From positions 64,060,290 to 64,124,289 of the forward strand of contig NC_065537.1 of NCBI RefSeq assembly GCF_932294415.1: a stretch of DNA of 64,000 nt, read 5' to 3'. Positions 24,301 through 35,901 of this stretch are shown in pieces. This DNA is from Quercus robur. Lineage: Eukaryota; Streptophyta; Magnoliopsida; Fagales; Fagaceae. Below the pieces are notes generated by a model. That model made no database searches and was not told the DNA's origin. It worked only from the letters and a program-made list of their open reading frames with translations. Positions within the stretch are counted from its first letter, which is position 1; the number at the start of each line of letters is the position of its first letter. The position numbers were made by a program, and so were the translations under genes.

Positions 24301-26066
24301 TTTTTGGTTTTTCTATTTATCTAAATTCATTTCCAAATGTTGGAGAGACTTAATTTCTATATCTGAATGAATGTAATGGCAGATCACCCCCTTGGCAACC
24401 TTCGCAATGGTCCTGCTAGCCTTATCTCCTTGTCTCATCAAGGCTTGGAGAAATCCCCAGCCAGGGATGATTACTAGATGGGTAACCTATGCTTACACGT
24501 GTGGTTTCTTATTTGGATGGCATGTTCATGAGAAGGCATCACTCCATTTTGTCATTCCTCTTGCCTTCGTGGCAGTGCAAAGTTTGGAAAATGCAAGGCA
24601 TTATTTCTGGCTATCAATAGGTATGGTTCTTCCTGCTTGTGTCATCTCTTTATGAACTACTAGGGGATACTTGTGGGACTTTTGGCTTCTATTTAGGTTA
24701 TTATGCTTCAAAATGCATGTGTTATGGTCTATGATTTGCTAAATGCTGCTGTGTTATTTCAGCGTTTGCTTCCTCCTAACTTTTTATTTATTCTGAATTA
24801 GACAATGTCTTTAGTTGATATTTGGTTTTTTGTTGCTCTTGGGGTTTAAGTAATTCTCTGAACAAGCATAATCTCATAGCATGATTTCCTGTGTGTACTG
24901 GAGTAGTCAGAACTATCATTATTATGAGTTCTGTTGTTTGTTTTTTTTATCTCCCTATCCCCAGATTGCCTTCTAGGGCAGATTAAAAGGTTAATAAGTT
25001 ATGTTTTACTATTTTAAAGTGACCTTGGCCATAGACTCCATTACCAACTCCATTACTGTTTCTGCTAGGATAAATGTTTTCTGCTGCTTAGTTTCTTACT
25101 TGCTATTTATTTTATCCTTGGCATTTTCTGCCCTCATGATTACTATGTGAAGTCATTGTATATTGCATAGCTAATCCTACATTGTTACTAGGCACTTTCC
25201 TTGTTTTTGCACCCAACATGAATCCGTTACTTAAATTATTCAAACATGAACTCTGAAATTTCATTCATATATTTAGTCCTTAAAAACTATTACCCTAGAT
25301 TGAGCAGGAATCATGAACAAGTAGTGGTGTAGTTCTTTGATAAGGTTTGTTGAGTACATAAAAGGTGGTATTTTGAATGTATATTAGGCCAAAGCAAAAT
25401 CCTGAAAAGTTCTAACTCTTTTTTAGTAATATGCAAGTTTTATGTATAGTAGACTTGGTAGTTCTAAAATAATTCAAATTTATAAGCAATTAAGCTTTTT
25501 AAATGAATTAGATTAGAACATTAACAATTTACTAAGATAATAGAGCTACCCCGAACCCTAAATGAGAATTTTCCCCCATTTATTGGCATTCTTACTTCTT
25601 ACCTTCAAACTTGGACACTAATGTGGGTAAATGCTTTTATGTTTGCTTTGCAGTGTCTTGCTACTCATTGTTCCCACTTCTGTTTGAAGCCCAAGAATAC
25701 CCAATAAAAGTTCTTTTGCTGCTGTTACACTCAATTATAATGTGGTTAGCATTTTCTGCACAATTCACTAAGGGTGAAGAAGCTAAAGCAGCTGCACGTA
25801 TAAAGAAAAAAGATGAACAATTAAAATTAAAGGGAAATTCCAGTAGAGCTGACAAGAAAGAAGGGTTTGTTATTGGTGGGGTTGAGAAGAGTTATCTGGT
25901 AGGCCTTTTGGTGGTTGAGATATGGAGCCAGTTTTTGCATCCTTTAATTTTTGGTAATAAGCTTCCTTTTGTACCTCTAATGTTGATCTCCATATATTGT
26001 GGATTGGGGATCATGTACTCTTGGATCTGGCAGTTAAGATGGATCATTAGATCTCCTAATTTATAA
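21313..26066 (+). CDS. ALG8: ALG8, dolichyl-P-Glc:Glc1Man9GlcNAc2-PP-dolichol alpha-1,3-glucosyltransferase
   Basis: Four exons, 21313-22014, 23754-23960, 24383-24620 and 25654-26066, join to 519 residues, close to known plant ALG8. The enzyme adds the second glucose to the lipid-linked oligosaccharide on the luminal side of the ER before transfer to protein. Family GT57 hallmarks are visible: YHSTDFEVHRNW at residues 22-33 with the conserved Asp26 of the first luminal loop, TLDYPPLFAYFE at 54-65, DHLHFQYNG at 141-149, and in exon 2 [20 protein letters not shown], which points to ALG8 and not ALG6. Many hydrophobic segments fit a multipass ER membrane protein. Exon 4 has a Lys-rich loop (ARIKKKDEQLKLK) before the last membrane segments. 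All introns are GT-AG; exon 3 ends in phase 1 (ATA G|GTATGG) and exon 4 restores the frame as Val-Ser-Cys-Tyr. Confidence 0.95.
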
Positions 26067-26219
26067 TGTTTTTGAGTTACATTTGCGTTGCATGAAATAT
26101 GACATGCAAAGTGCATTTTCCTCATTGAATGCATAATGATTTTTGTTGCTGTGCAATACCGCATTGAATGCATCATTATGCAGAAAGATACCCTAATATC
26201 TGCCTTTGATGAGGCATGT

Positions 26220-26369
26220 TCACCGCGCAACATCGTGCTTGTCCCCTCCACCACCATGCTCATCATCAAGACCCTCAAGGATTTTGATTGTGATCACAAG
26301 AGCACGAACGTCAGCAACATCTTTGTTGACAATGTCGTTGAGATCACCAAGCTCATGCAGCCCAGATAA
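26220..26369 (+). pseudogene. 60S ribosomal protein L12 (uL11)-like relic
   Basis: The frame reads IVLVPSTTMLIIKTLKDFDC then DHKSTNVSNIFVDNVVEITK and LMQPR, then a stop. It aligns with the middle of plant L12 ([20 protein letters not shown]..., NISLDDVIEIAKVMKPR): the VPS, IK.LK, D.V.EI.K and PR positions agree, and the DNA keeps blocks such as GTCCCCTCC and CATCAAG. About four codons are missing in the middle relative to the family, and both ends of the protein are absent. The GC-rich, intronless, truncated piece starts only about 150 bp after the ALG8 stop. It looks like an old retrocopy fragment, perhaps carried in the ALG8 3' UTR. The match is from memory, so moderately sure. Confidence 0.6.
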
Positions 26370-26805
26370 ATTTTGTCTTGATTAGATCTTGGATCTTATC
26401 AATATATTAAAAAAAGGGGTCTTGATTGTGCATCTCCTTTTTTTATTTATTTTGTAGCTCTTATCAGTTTTTTGTGCGTCTCCTTATTGATTACTGGTTT
26501 ATTGTCTGTGATCGTTAGTGTTTGGCAAAAATGATAAAATCAGAGCTTAGGGAGCTGTAGTGGTTCTCTCTCTGGGTGTAAAGAGTCACGCGAGTTGGAG
26601 CCCCAATTTTGGGTGACAAAGAGAGAAGGGCGAATGCAAGGCTGTTGGGGAAGCTTAACCAACGGTAGACACAGTAGTAATAAACTCTTAATACTGTGGG
26701 GGGTTTTTTGGGTTGTTACCTCTAAATTACCTCACTCTTTTGTTGAACCCATTTTACCCCCTTCTGCGGTCTCTCGTCAGTTAGGTGCTCCAAAATTTCT
26801 TATCA

Positions 26806-28290
26806 TAGGGCTGTAAAAGAAACAAGTTGTACATAAACAATTTGAACTTAACTCGATAAAAATTTGCTCATGTTTGTTACAGGTGAAGCAAAAACAATTG
26901 TTCATGAACATACTCATGAGCAATATGGCTCGATGAAAGAGAAGTCGAGCCTAGGCCCGTTTCAAGAACTTGGTAGTAAGATTCATATGGATTTGAAAAA
27001 TAAGCTCATATTGTATTAAATCGAAGCCAAATGGCTTTAATAATATGCCTAAAATTGGCTTGATAATGTACTTGTGTTTATGGGTGTGTGCGGATCGGAT
27101 TGAGTGGGTAAAGGCCAATATTTCTATCTAATCTGCCACTAGCAGGTTGGGAAAATTCCAATCCGCCACCGAATTCTAAATCTGGCAAATTTGTTACAAA
27201 TTTTAGCAGTTTCAACTTGCAGATTGGGCGGGTTGACATTATTCTTTTGATAAACTACAAAATATATATACTTACATACAAGGATAACAAACATTGGTGC
27301 CTAAACTAACCGTATTACAAACTATAAGAATTTAAGAACCACTATGAGTATTACACGTGCACAATAGCAAAACTAGCTCTATTATTAGAAACTAAATGAC
27401 CTTTTAGCTTTTCAATCTAATGTTACATGTCATTTTGTATTTGTTTGCATCTTCATTGGATTGATTTGAGTTTATAGGTATAGCTGGCTTTACATGTAAT
27501 ACCATAACATTTTTTATAATATATATAATGGATCAAAAGACAAAATATTTTGTAGATTCACAAGAATGTATGGAGCCCAAATCAAAAAGACAAACAACAT
27601 ACTCAAAAAAATATAGATACAAACATTAAGCAATACAAGACATAAAAAAAACAATTACATTTGTGGTTGTCTAGGAGAGTACACAGCTGATGGAAGGTGA
27701 AGAATTGAAGGAATAAAAAAAATAAAAAAATAAAAAATAAAAAATAAAAAAAGGCTTCAATGTTGGCTGAAGGTGAAGGCTAAATACAGAGTATATGTAG
27801 TATACGGCTAAAGTGAGTTTAGGGTTTCAATGTGACTTTTTATATTTTCTTTAAGGAATTTTTACTGATTAGCTGTAAAAATTGATTAAATTTAAATAAG
27901 AAAATATACGGTTAAATATTTCGAGCTAATATATATTTTTCTATTTATTTATAATTAAGTGAGTGGGTCAATTGTAGTGGGTTGGCAATGTTTCAATCCG
28001 TTACCCAACTCAATCCACTATTTTGGGGGTCTAACCCGCTCAACCCAAACCACCTAACTTAATAACCTGCATGGGGCAGGCGAGTCGGCTGTAGGTCAGG
28101 CAAGTTGGCGAGTCAAGCGAATATTCTATACATCCTTACTTATGTTTGATCTTGAGCTCGCTTGACTTAATTAATGAAAGAAGTTGAGCCAAGCCAAGCT
28201 TAATTTTTTGGACTTTTTGATTAGCTCAAACTAAAATATTATATGTAGGCTTGGTTCGAACTTCAACAACTTACTTTTGTTGTTAATATG
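26806..28290. mobile_element. hAT-like non-autonomous repeat interrupted by a second element
   Basis: The left end TAGGGCTGTAAAAGAAAC resembles common plant hAT termini. The body has the AAC/GAGC-rich wording of this repeat class (GCTCATGTTTG, GGCTCGATGAAAG, GTCGAGCCTAGGCCCG) and continues after the inserted element with TTGAGCTCGCTTGACTT and GAGCCAAGCCAAGC. The right end was not found; 28290 is an estimate. Confidence 0.4.
27080..28138. mobile_element. hAT-like element nested in the repeat at 26806, 1.06 kb
   Basis: Flanked by CTTGTGTTT (27071-27079) and CTTATGTTT (28139-28147), a target duplication with one difference. Left end ATGGGTGTGTGCGG and right end, inverted, TAAGGATGTATAG are weak terminal repeats. 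GC-rich subterminal blocks (CAATCCGCCACC, GGCAGGCGAGTCGG) flank an AT-rich core. No transposase. Removing it restores a continuous outer repeat reading ...ACTTGTGTTTGATCTTGAG. Confidence 0.5.
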
Positions 28291-28437
28291 AGGTTAAACA
28301 TTCAATACTCTTAAAAAAGATAAATTAGGGGGGAAAAAATTAGAGAACATGAAGCCCATATCCAGATGCGTCCACTAAAAAAAATTATAGAAAATAAAGG
28401 CTAAAGCCCATATCAAGTTGGGTCCACTGTCATTCCC

Positions 28438-28448
28438 AAAAAAAAAAA
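28438..28448 (-). terminator. Pol III terminator candidate for the tRNA
   Basis: Eleven A on the plus strand, so eleven T downstream of the tRNA on the minus strand, about 36 bases after its 3' end. The base run directly after the tRNA has only three T, so this longer run is the likely stop. Confidence 0.5.
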
Positions 28449-28483
28449 GTGTTTGGTGCCACAAGGAAGCTTTTCTCTGGAAA

Positions 28484-28555
28484 TATCAGAGCCAGGTTTC
28501 GATCCTGGGACCTGTGGGTTATGGGCCCACCACGCTTCCGCTGCGCCACTCTGAT
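28484..28555 (-). tRNA. Initiator tRNA-Met (CAU)
   Basis: 72 bases on the minus strand. ATCAGAG at the 5' end pairs with CTCTGAT before the discriminator A. The D arm has GGCGCAGCGGAAGC; the anticodon arm reads GGGCCCATAACCC with CAT at 28523-28521; the T arm is CCAGG-ATCGAAA-CCTGG. Initiator marks are the A1:U72 end pair, the GGG:CCC base pairs in the anticodon stem, and A in place of T at position 54. There is no intron, unlike plant elongator tRNA-Met. Upstream (minus) lie CAACAAA just before the 5' end and a TATA-like stretch around 28590-28605, both typical of plant tRNA genes. Confidence 0.97.
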
Positions 28556-28660
28556 TTTGTTGAAAGCTTAACGTAACAATAATACTTATTCTATAAAATA
28601 TAAATACTAATTCCTAAATTACATTCAATACACGAAATAGTGTATCGGGTCACCCAATTT

Positions 28661-28774
28661 GGCCCAATAAATATAATAACAAAAATCCCAAATTATGGCC
28701 CATAAATAGCCCATTTATAAATCACCTAAATCCGTTAAGCTTTTCACTGTGTTTCACTTCAGGTTTAGGGTTTT
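28661..28774 (+). promoter_or_regulatory. RPS11 promoter: three site II cores and a telo box
   Basis: GGCCCA at 28661-28666 and 28697-28702, AGCCCA at 28708-28713 (site II cores in inverse orientation) and TTTAGGGTTTT at 28764-28774 (telo box). Site II plus telo box is the known module of plant ribosomal protein promoters. It lies 61-174 bp upstream of the RPS11 ATG and 106-219 bp upstream of the divergent tRNA. Confidence 0.75.
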
Positions 28775-28834
28775 ATAACACTTTCTTTCTGCCTCCTCTT
28801 TCTCCACCTCCTACGTCTCCCAATCTCCTCAACC

Positions 28835-28855
28835 ATGGCTGAACAGGTTCAGATC

Positions 28856-28892
<37 letters not shown>

Positions 28893-31257
28893 ATTTGTTT
28901 GTGTTACTTTTTGTGTTCTGTTTGATTGGGTTAGAAACTGTTACGAAGTTTGTATTTTGAGCTCTTTACAGACTTCAAGATTGGATTTTTATTAATGGGT
29001 TTTGGTATTTTGCTCTGGTTTTTCAGACTGAGAAGGCATTTTTGAAGCAGCCCAAGGTGTTTCTAAGGTACTGTTAAATGGGCTTTCTTTTGTTGCAATT
29101 ATTTGTTTATTTGATCTGATTTTTTGATTATGTTGGGAATGTGTTTGTTCTTTTTTTAGCTCAAAGAAATCTGGGAAGGCCAAGAGGCCTGGAAAGGGTG
29201 GCAATCGCTACTGGAAGAACATTGGGTTGAATTACAAGACACCCAGAGATGCAATTGAAGGTTTGCTTGTTTTGACATATTTAGTTTTGCAATTTTTTTT
29301 TTTTGTTGGGCACTAATTTCTGCTGTGAATTAATAAATAACTGAAGTTATTAAGATTTCTTTTCCTAATGTTGCATTTTGCTATATAATATCTGGTATCT
29401 GCCTATGTTTAAACGAAAAGTTCCACACTTGTTGGTATATCTATGGTCCTTGATGATGTTTTTCTGCCGTTTTTTCTAAAAAAAAGGTCCTTGATGTTTT
29501 TATTCAAAGTAAAATTTAATTGGTTTCGGACTTGGCCTTGCGTGTAGAAAATTTCCAATGCTTGGCATTTGGTTTAATATCATTGCTTTATGTTGAATGA
29601 CTAGGATCTGACTGATTAGAGGTTGTTGGGCATTCTTCATGTTTTGTATCACTAAGCTAAATAGTTGATTAGTTACTACTTATAATTGGTGCACTATATA
29701 TAAGTCTTCCTTGATGATGTGGTGCGCCTAGCCTGAGACTTCCAAGTTCCAATCTAATGAAAGCATGGCATCATAAGCAAATTATTGCTCAATTTAAGCA
29801 CAGTACAAGTTGAGAGAACTACTAATGAGCTTAGCATAAACTTATAGAATGTCTAGGCATTTTCTGCAATATCAACCTGAGTCGAGATTGTTACATATTT
29901 GTTGGCTTCATCCTTTACTTCAATCATGAGTTGTAAATTTCTAACTTGAGCTGAACTTGTTGGCGTGTAATCACGTGTGTGCAGTATAATCAAAAGCGAG
30001 CTGGGTGCTTGAGTGAGGTGAGGTGCCTTAGTGAGTGCCTTGCCTTTAGAGCCTAGGCGATTGCCAAAGCACCGTAGACAGGCTCTAAGACGTTTGAGTT
30101 GAGAACCTCAATGAAATTCAGCAAATAAAAGGAAGTTTTGTACTTTTGCAAAAGCAGATAGTTCTATAAGTAATTCATGTTAGTGGATGTGGATGTATCT
30201 TTCTTCTCTCTCACCTCACTTTCTTTCAGCCCCAATTTAGTTTATTTTTATTTTAATAAATAATTTTTCAGCTTTAATAGTTGTTCTCTTTTTATTTTTA
30301 GTCTGTCCTTAGAATTAACTTATTGAGCCTCCTACAATATATAAAATTCAAACTGTGCCCAATATGCATTAGTTACATATGATTTGAGTTCATTATATGT
30401 ATGATAATTGTATATAGAGTTAGGTGTCTCATGCCTTAGACGATGAAGGAGTGGACTTGGCACCTTAAGTCTCCTTTCGCCAGTGGTACATGCCTCTGTA
30501 GTACTGAACTAGTCATTAATGAATCATCATTTTTTTTCTTCAAAATCACATTTGAAGAATGACGTTGCCCTCCATTGTTTGCAGGAACATATATTGACAA
30601 GAAGTGCCCATTTACTGGCAACGTTTCTATCAGAGGTCGTATTATTTCTGGAACTTGCCAAAGTGCCAAGATGGTGAGGACCATAATTGTTCGAAGGGAC
30701 TACCTTCACTTTGTCAAGAAATATCAGAGGCAAGAACACAACTTCTTATATGCTTCAGTTTCTCATCTTTTAATTTTTCATTTCTTAATATGTTCTGTGA
30801 TAGCCAGTGATATCATTTATATGAATAAGAATATAATACTTATTGTTTGTGACCCCTTTTTACATTCTCAATTTCTTTAAGGAAATTCTCTCATCCATCA
30901 ATCTGACATTGTTTTTCAGATATGAGAAGAGGCACTCGAACATTCCAGCCCATATTTCCCCATGCTTCCGTGTGAAAGAAGGCGATTATGTTACTATTGG
31001 CCAATGCAGGTTTGTATTATAAACTGCAGGGTCTGATCTTTCTTTTTCCCTGATCATTTTCTTTCCCTCTTTAGAATACCAATTTCGCTTCTTTTTCACT
31101 ATGACTGTACTTAATATATATATATATATATATACACACATCTTAAACGATTAATTTATTTTACAGGCCTTTGTCAAAAACAGTGAGGTTCAATGTGTTG
31201 AAAGTCCTCTCTGCTGGCTCTGTTAGTGCTGGGAAGAAGGCATTTACAGGGATGTGA
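28835..31257 (+). CDS. RPS11: 40S ribosomal protein S11 (uS17)
   Basis: Six exons: 28835-28846, 29027-29067, 29160-29260, 30585-30729, 30920-31009 and 31167-31257. They join to 159 residues, the family length. The product begins [19 protein letters not shown] and contains [67 protein letters not shown] and [17 protein letters not shown]. These are S11/uS17 signatures, a core protein of the small subunit that binds 18S rRNA early in assembly. The short first exon (MAEQ) with an intron right after it is usual for plant ribosomal protein genes. Intron 4 (30730-30919) has a GC donor (CAGAG|GCAAGA), the only way to keep KKYQR-YEKRH in frame. The 5' leader is pyrimidine-rich. It faces away from the initiator tRNA. 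Confidence 0.97.
28859..28892 (+). repeat. (TC)n then (TA)n microsatellite in RPS11 intron 1
   Basis: A CT run passes directly into a TA run just after the first exon. Likely length-polymorphic. Confidence 0.8.
29990..30510. mobile_element. Possible hAT-like repeat in RPS11 intron 3
   Basis: Left GAGTGAGGTGAGGTGCC...GCCTTGCC and right GCCTTAGAC..TTGGCACCTTAAGTCTCC form degenerate opposed blocks of the GGCGCC-type repeat common in plant introns. Clean ends and target duplications were not found. Confidence 0.3.
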
Positions 31258-31489
31258 AAGTGATTGATTGTTATAGAGAAGGCTGGAGATATTGGCTTGG
31301 ATTAAATTTTGTAGTAGCTTGCTCTTTTTTGGTTTTTGTTCTTAACCCTTTTGATGGATGCAAGACTTCAGGATTTGTTTTCTATTTTATCGTAATATTC
31401 AAGAAACTTTTTGCTTGGGTATTCTTAAAGGCAAAGATATGTTTTCTTGTTTACTTATCAAGGAGAAAAAAAAAATTACATATATTTTT

Positions 31490-33265
31490 ATAATTAGTGG
31501 ATTACCTTGATTAACAAGGTGCCCCCATATCTATTAGTCTATATAAATAGTGTGAATGGAGGTTTGAACAGTGCTAATTGAGAAAAAAAAAAATTTGGGG
31601 AGTAATGCACTGTTTTGAGTAAACCCATTTTGGCTGGGTTGTAGTAAAGATCTATTATTAGGCCTTTGATTTCGAATCCAGATCTGATGAATATCATGAA
31701 ATCTTAATAACTACTAAGTCAGCCCCTGCCAATTAAGTTGTAAATTCATAATCTAGCATACTTCTTTTTGTGTATACCAAACAAAATGCGCTAGTTTATA
31801 TCTTTCTATTTTTTATTATTAGCATCGTGGGCACCTGCACCACCAATAAATTTAGCACTGACAGTGATTATGAGGCAAAAAGCTGTGAAGTATTCAGTCC
31901 CACTTGTGGCTTTCCCTGAAATTTACTTTACTTTGAAGAGAAACCAAAATATTTTCTCTCAATCAATTATTAGTCTCTGACTTGGGAATTTACTTCAATT
32001 TTCTGGGTTTTGCTGGTTTCCTTTGGAATCGAAAAAAGGTGAATTAAATCAATGTTCTCTTTGAGCCTTCTATTTTAAATTTAGCAAAATTATTTATAGT
32101 TTTCTTTCTATATTTTTCATAATAACCTTTCAATGTATACTTCATATTTTATTGACTTAAAAAAAAAGATTAAATAGATAGAAAAAAAAATTCAAGAATA
32201 AATACTCATGAATTGGTTCTACTTTGAAAGTTAAGAAACTAAATTGACATAATTAGTAATTGACTAGATAAATTAAAAAATAACACTCCTGAAAAACCAA
32301 ATTGAACTCTACGTTAGAGTACTAAATTAATCAATTTAAGATTTCTTCACTATTTTTCTCTTAAAAAAAAACATTTCTTCACTATTTTATTCTATCCTTT
32401 TTTTTCTTCTCATTCCATCTTGATTCATTATACACGTATATTTTTAAAATTTCCTTCTATTCTATTTCTTCATAAATTGTATGGTTAAGAAAAATAAAAC
32501 ATAAAATGGTCTTCTCAAAATTTAAACACTTTTTGTGCTGTTCCACAAAAGTCTACAATAAAACCAATCATCTAGCTTTGAAAAAAATCTAAATGAAATC
32601 ACCCTTTGCAATATTGTGGCCCTCGATTGATCAGTTTTATCTAAACTTATTGAAATAATTAAAGGTGCTAGAAAAAAAAAAAAAAAAAAAAAAGTATTTG
32701 AATGACCCAAAGTTGGGATGAATTGCCATTTTGATCTTGTCTTGTCTCTTTTTTTTTTTTGGTTTTTGAAAGATACAACAAGTCATTTACATCTTTAAAG
32801 TCTATTTCTTTTTGTTATTTTAGTCTTTAACATTTAAAATTTATATAACTTTAGCTAATCTATCCATGTTTATTTATAAAATTGTTGTTAAATCTAATAA
32901 TACACTTACGTGAAAAATGAATATTAAAATTTATAAATTAAAATAATAAATTTTGGAGACCAAATATATATATATATATATATTTGCTAACTTTTAAGGT
33001 TGTAATTTGAATTTTAGAAAAAAAAAAAAGAAAAAAAAAAAAAAAAAGAAGAAGACAAAGACCAAAAGAGTCTAGTCTAGCTTAGTGTTTCAACTTTCTA
33101 CAATCTGGGGGTCCACCTGATACAGATGCTGATGCCGATACACAACCATTCTGGTTGGATTAGATTAGTGGGTTGACTCTATCTTCCTTGTTCTTTCCTT
33201 CTTTGCATGACCAAAAAATTTATTTCATTTCTCTGTGTTCTGTGTCTGGTTCTTCTTGTTGTTGG
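31490..33265. other. RPS11 3' region and upstream region of the RING-H2 gene
   Basis: AT-rich, with A runs at about 32671-32693 and 33018-33046 and a (TA)n run near 32965-32983. No gene recognised; the open frame 32522-32710 on the minus strand is poly-Phe from the A run. Confidence 0.45.
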
Positions 33266-33269
33266 GGTA

Positions 33270-33298
33270 AAGTAAAAGCAAAAGCAAAAGCAAAAGCA
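33270..33298 (+). repeat. (GCAAAA)n microsatellite in the likely 5' UTR of the RING-H2 gene
   Basis: About five units of a six-base repeat, ending about 20 bases before the ATG at 33318. Confidence 0.8.
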
Positions 33299-33317
33299 GT
33301 AGTGTGAAAACTCAAAC

Positions 33318-35846
33318 ATGGGTTCAGGCAACAGTTGCATGGGGTCACACCCATCTGGGTCAAGGTCACAGCTGAGCCGCTCAGGCACAGCAATGTCAAA
33401 AAGGTCTAAGCTTTCCTTTCTCATCTGTGGTGCTTCCTCTGGTTCTCACACTCCCTTTCAGGTACTACTCTAAACCTCTCATAGTTTCAATTCTCACTTT
33501 TGAATTTCATCTACATCTATGCAAGTGTTTGAACTAAAGGATTTAGAATGAATTATGAAAGGGTAAAGATAAAGATTTCATTTTTATGACTTGGGTCAGC
33601 CTTTTTTAAAGCTTAATAGGCTTAATAATATGTGGATTTAGAAATAATTAGGTGTAAGCTGTTATGTCAAATACATAACATGGCAAGTAAAGGTTTTAAT
33701 TGGAGCAAAATCCTCAAAACTCAAAACTCCATCATTTGTTGTTAAATTCACATGGAAATAGCTTTAAGAATTCTATTATATATACCCCTTTTGTACTTTT
33801 TTTAATTAATTGGTAGTAAAGGTCTTTATTTTTGTTAACTGGATGATATTGTTTTAATTTTATTTTGTAAGCCTTTCATTACCCTTTGTTTTGGTTCCGA
33901 GATAATAAGGAAAGAATTATAAACCAAAGTGTTGAATCATGTGTTTTGCATGTGGTTGTTGGGTTCAGAAAAATGAAAGCCTCATCCTCTTATAAGCTGA
34001 ATAGTTGAAATTATTCTTGGTCGAGCCGAGGGGGGTTTTGTATATCCTATACCAATCAATGAAAAGTATGAAATTAACAAATTGCTTTCTATCATCCAGT
34101 CTCTTAGTTTTTACTTATTCTGAATTTAGGATTGAAATTCCAGAGCATCTATTGCACTTTAGTACTGATTTTATCATTATTAATTTGTGGGTCTGTTAAA
34201 TATTTGCTAATTTTCTATGAAAACTAGGGAACAAATTCGTGGAGGATACGTAGAAGCTTTTAATCAATGTAGTTCTAAAAATAAGACTAAATCCGACCCA
34301 ATAAAGAGAGAGAGAAATTCAAACCTTACTAAATCTGATGTTAAGATTTAGTTTGATGGTTGCCATCCTATTGTTATGAACTATGGCTGTAAGGTTAATG
34401 TCACCAACAGTGTTATTACTTGCTAATGGTATTTGTATAATGACTCATTATTCCATTTTGAATATGAAGTTGAACAAAATTTGCTACAGTTAGTTCTCTA
34501 TGGTAACGTGTTGATAAAACATGTTCTTACCTTAAAAAGAAGAAAAAAGTGTGACTTATTTATAATTGAAGTATAAGAATACTCCAGCTCAAATGGCGCC
34601 TCCTCCTCTTGTAAGAGAAAGGTGGAGGTAAGGTTTTGGGTTCAAAACTCACTAGGCATGTGTGCGTAACTTACCAATAAAAAATTGTTAGTATTTCTAT
34701 TTTTTGTATGATGAATTGGGAAGATCTATCTTAGTAGCTGGTGGTTTTGTTCATGTCATTTTTGTTATCACAGAACTTTGTCATTTTATAAGTTAAATTG
34801 AACCATCACAATGTCAGTTTTAACAGTGATGTTAAATTCGTAAATTCTTTAACTATAGGTGGAAAATCATCTCACTAAATCAACAGCAAGACCCCTAGAA
34901 AAGAAGCCTCCCCTTAATAGTGTATCCCTAAAGCCCATGGAGCAGCCATCCTCAAATTGTACTTCAGAAACTGGGTTCAGTAGCTCCAGCCCTGATAGTG
35001 GAGCCTCATCTGAAGTCATTCGTGGTACTGTTGTTAAAAGTTCTGCTGAATTTGGTCTGATAAATCTTGAAACATCTAGCAGTGGGAAATGCCTTTCTGA
35101 GAATGACGGATTACTGCCTCATCAGGCAAGTGCTCATGGTACTCCTGTGGAATTTCATAGGGAGAGCAGTGAAACATCTGGTATTACCTTTAAAGAACAA
35201 TCATCTCTAGAGTCAGGGGATAGATCTTCAAGCAGTGTGGTTCAGGAGCCCGCAAATTTATGTTTAGTTGAGGAATCTATTCCGGATGCAGCTAAGGGCC
35301 TCCATTCTTCTGATTCTGATTCTGGATCTGCTTCTGTTGTTCCTGATTCTCCAGAAAATTGTCAATTGCTTCAAGATGATTCTGCTGAAAGGGTCACGTC
35401 TTCAGGTCTAGGATCCATTGTTTCTGCTACAGAACAAGATTCGAGAAATAGAAGTCGGCTTCATGTTGATATGGTGAGTATCTCCTCTGACACTTTGTTT
35501 AGAGGCATTTCAGATGTAAGTAACCGTGAGGCAAGAAGTAGTAGAGGAATGTTTTGGGATACTTTTTCAAGACGCAGTTTTAGACAGCATAGTGATTCCC
35601 CAACGATTGTTTTCGCAACCAGTCATGCTGATGGTCTTAGATCTCATGACAGATGGCTCCTTGATTTCAGTGATCTCCATTATGACGGGGTTGGTCATGA
35701 TTCTAGACACCCTCGCTATGGTGGTCATCATAGACGTGAAAGACGACGGTGGTCAAGATATGAGGTAATACTTTATGCCCTTTTTCTTATCATGTGATGC
35801 ATTATTTTGGGAATTTTCAAAAAGTCATGTCAAAAGGATCTCAATT

Positions 35847-35901
<55 letters not shown>

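Noticed and set aside
30575-30880. Single-exon open frame of 101 codons over RPS11 exon 4
   Set aside because: It is exon 4 read into the GC-AG intron.
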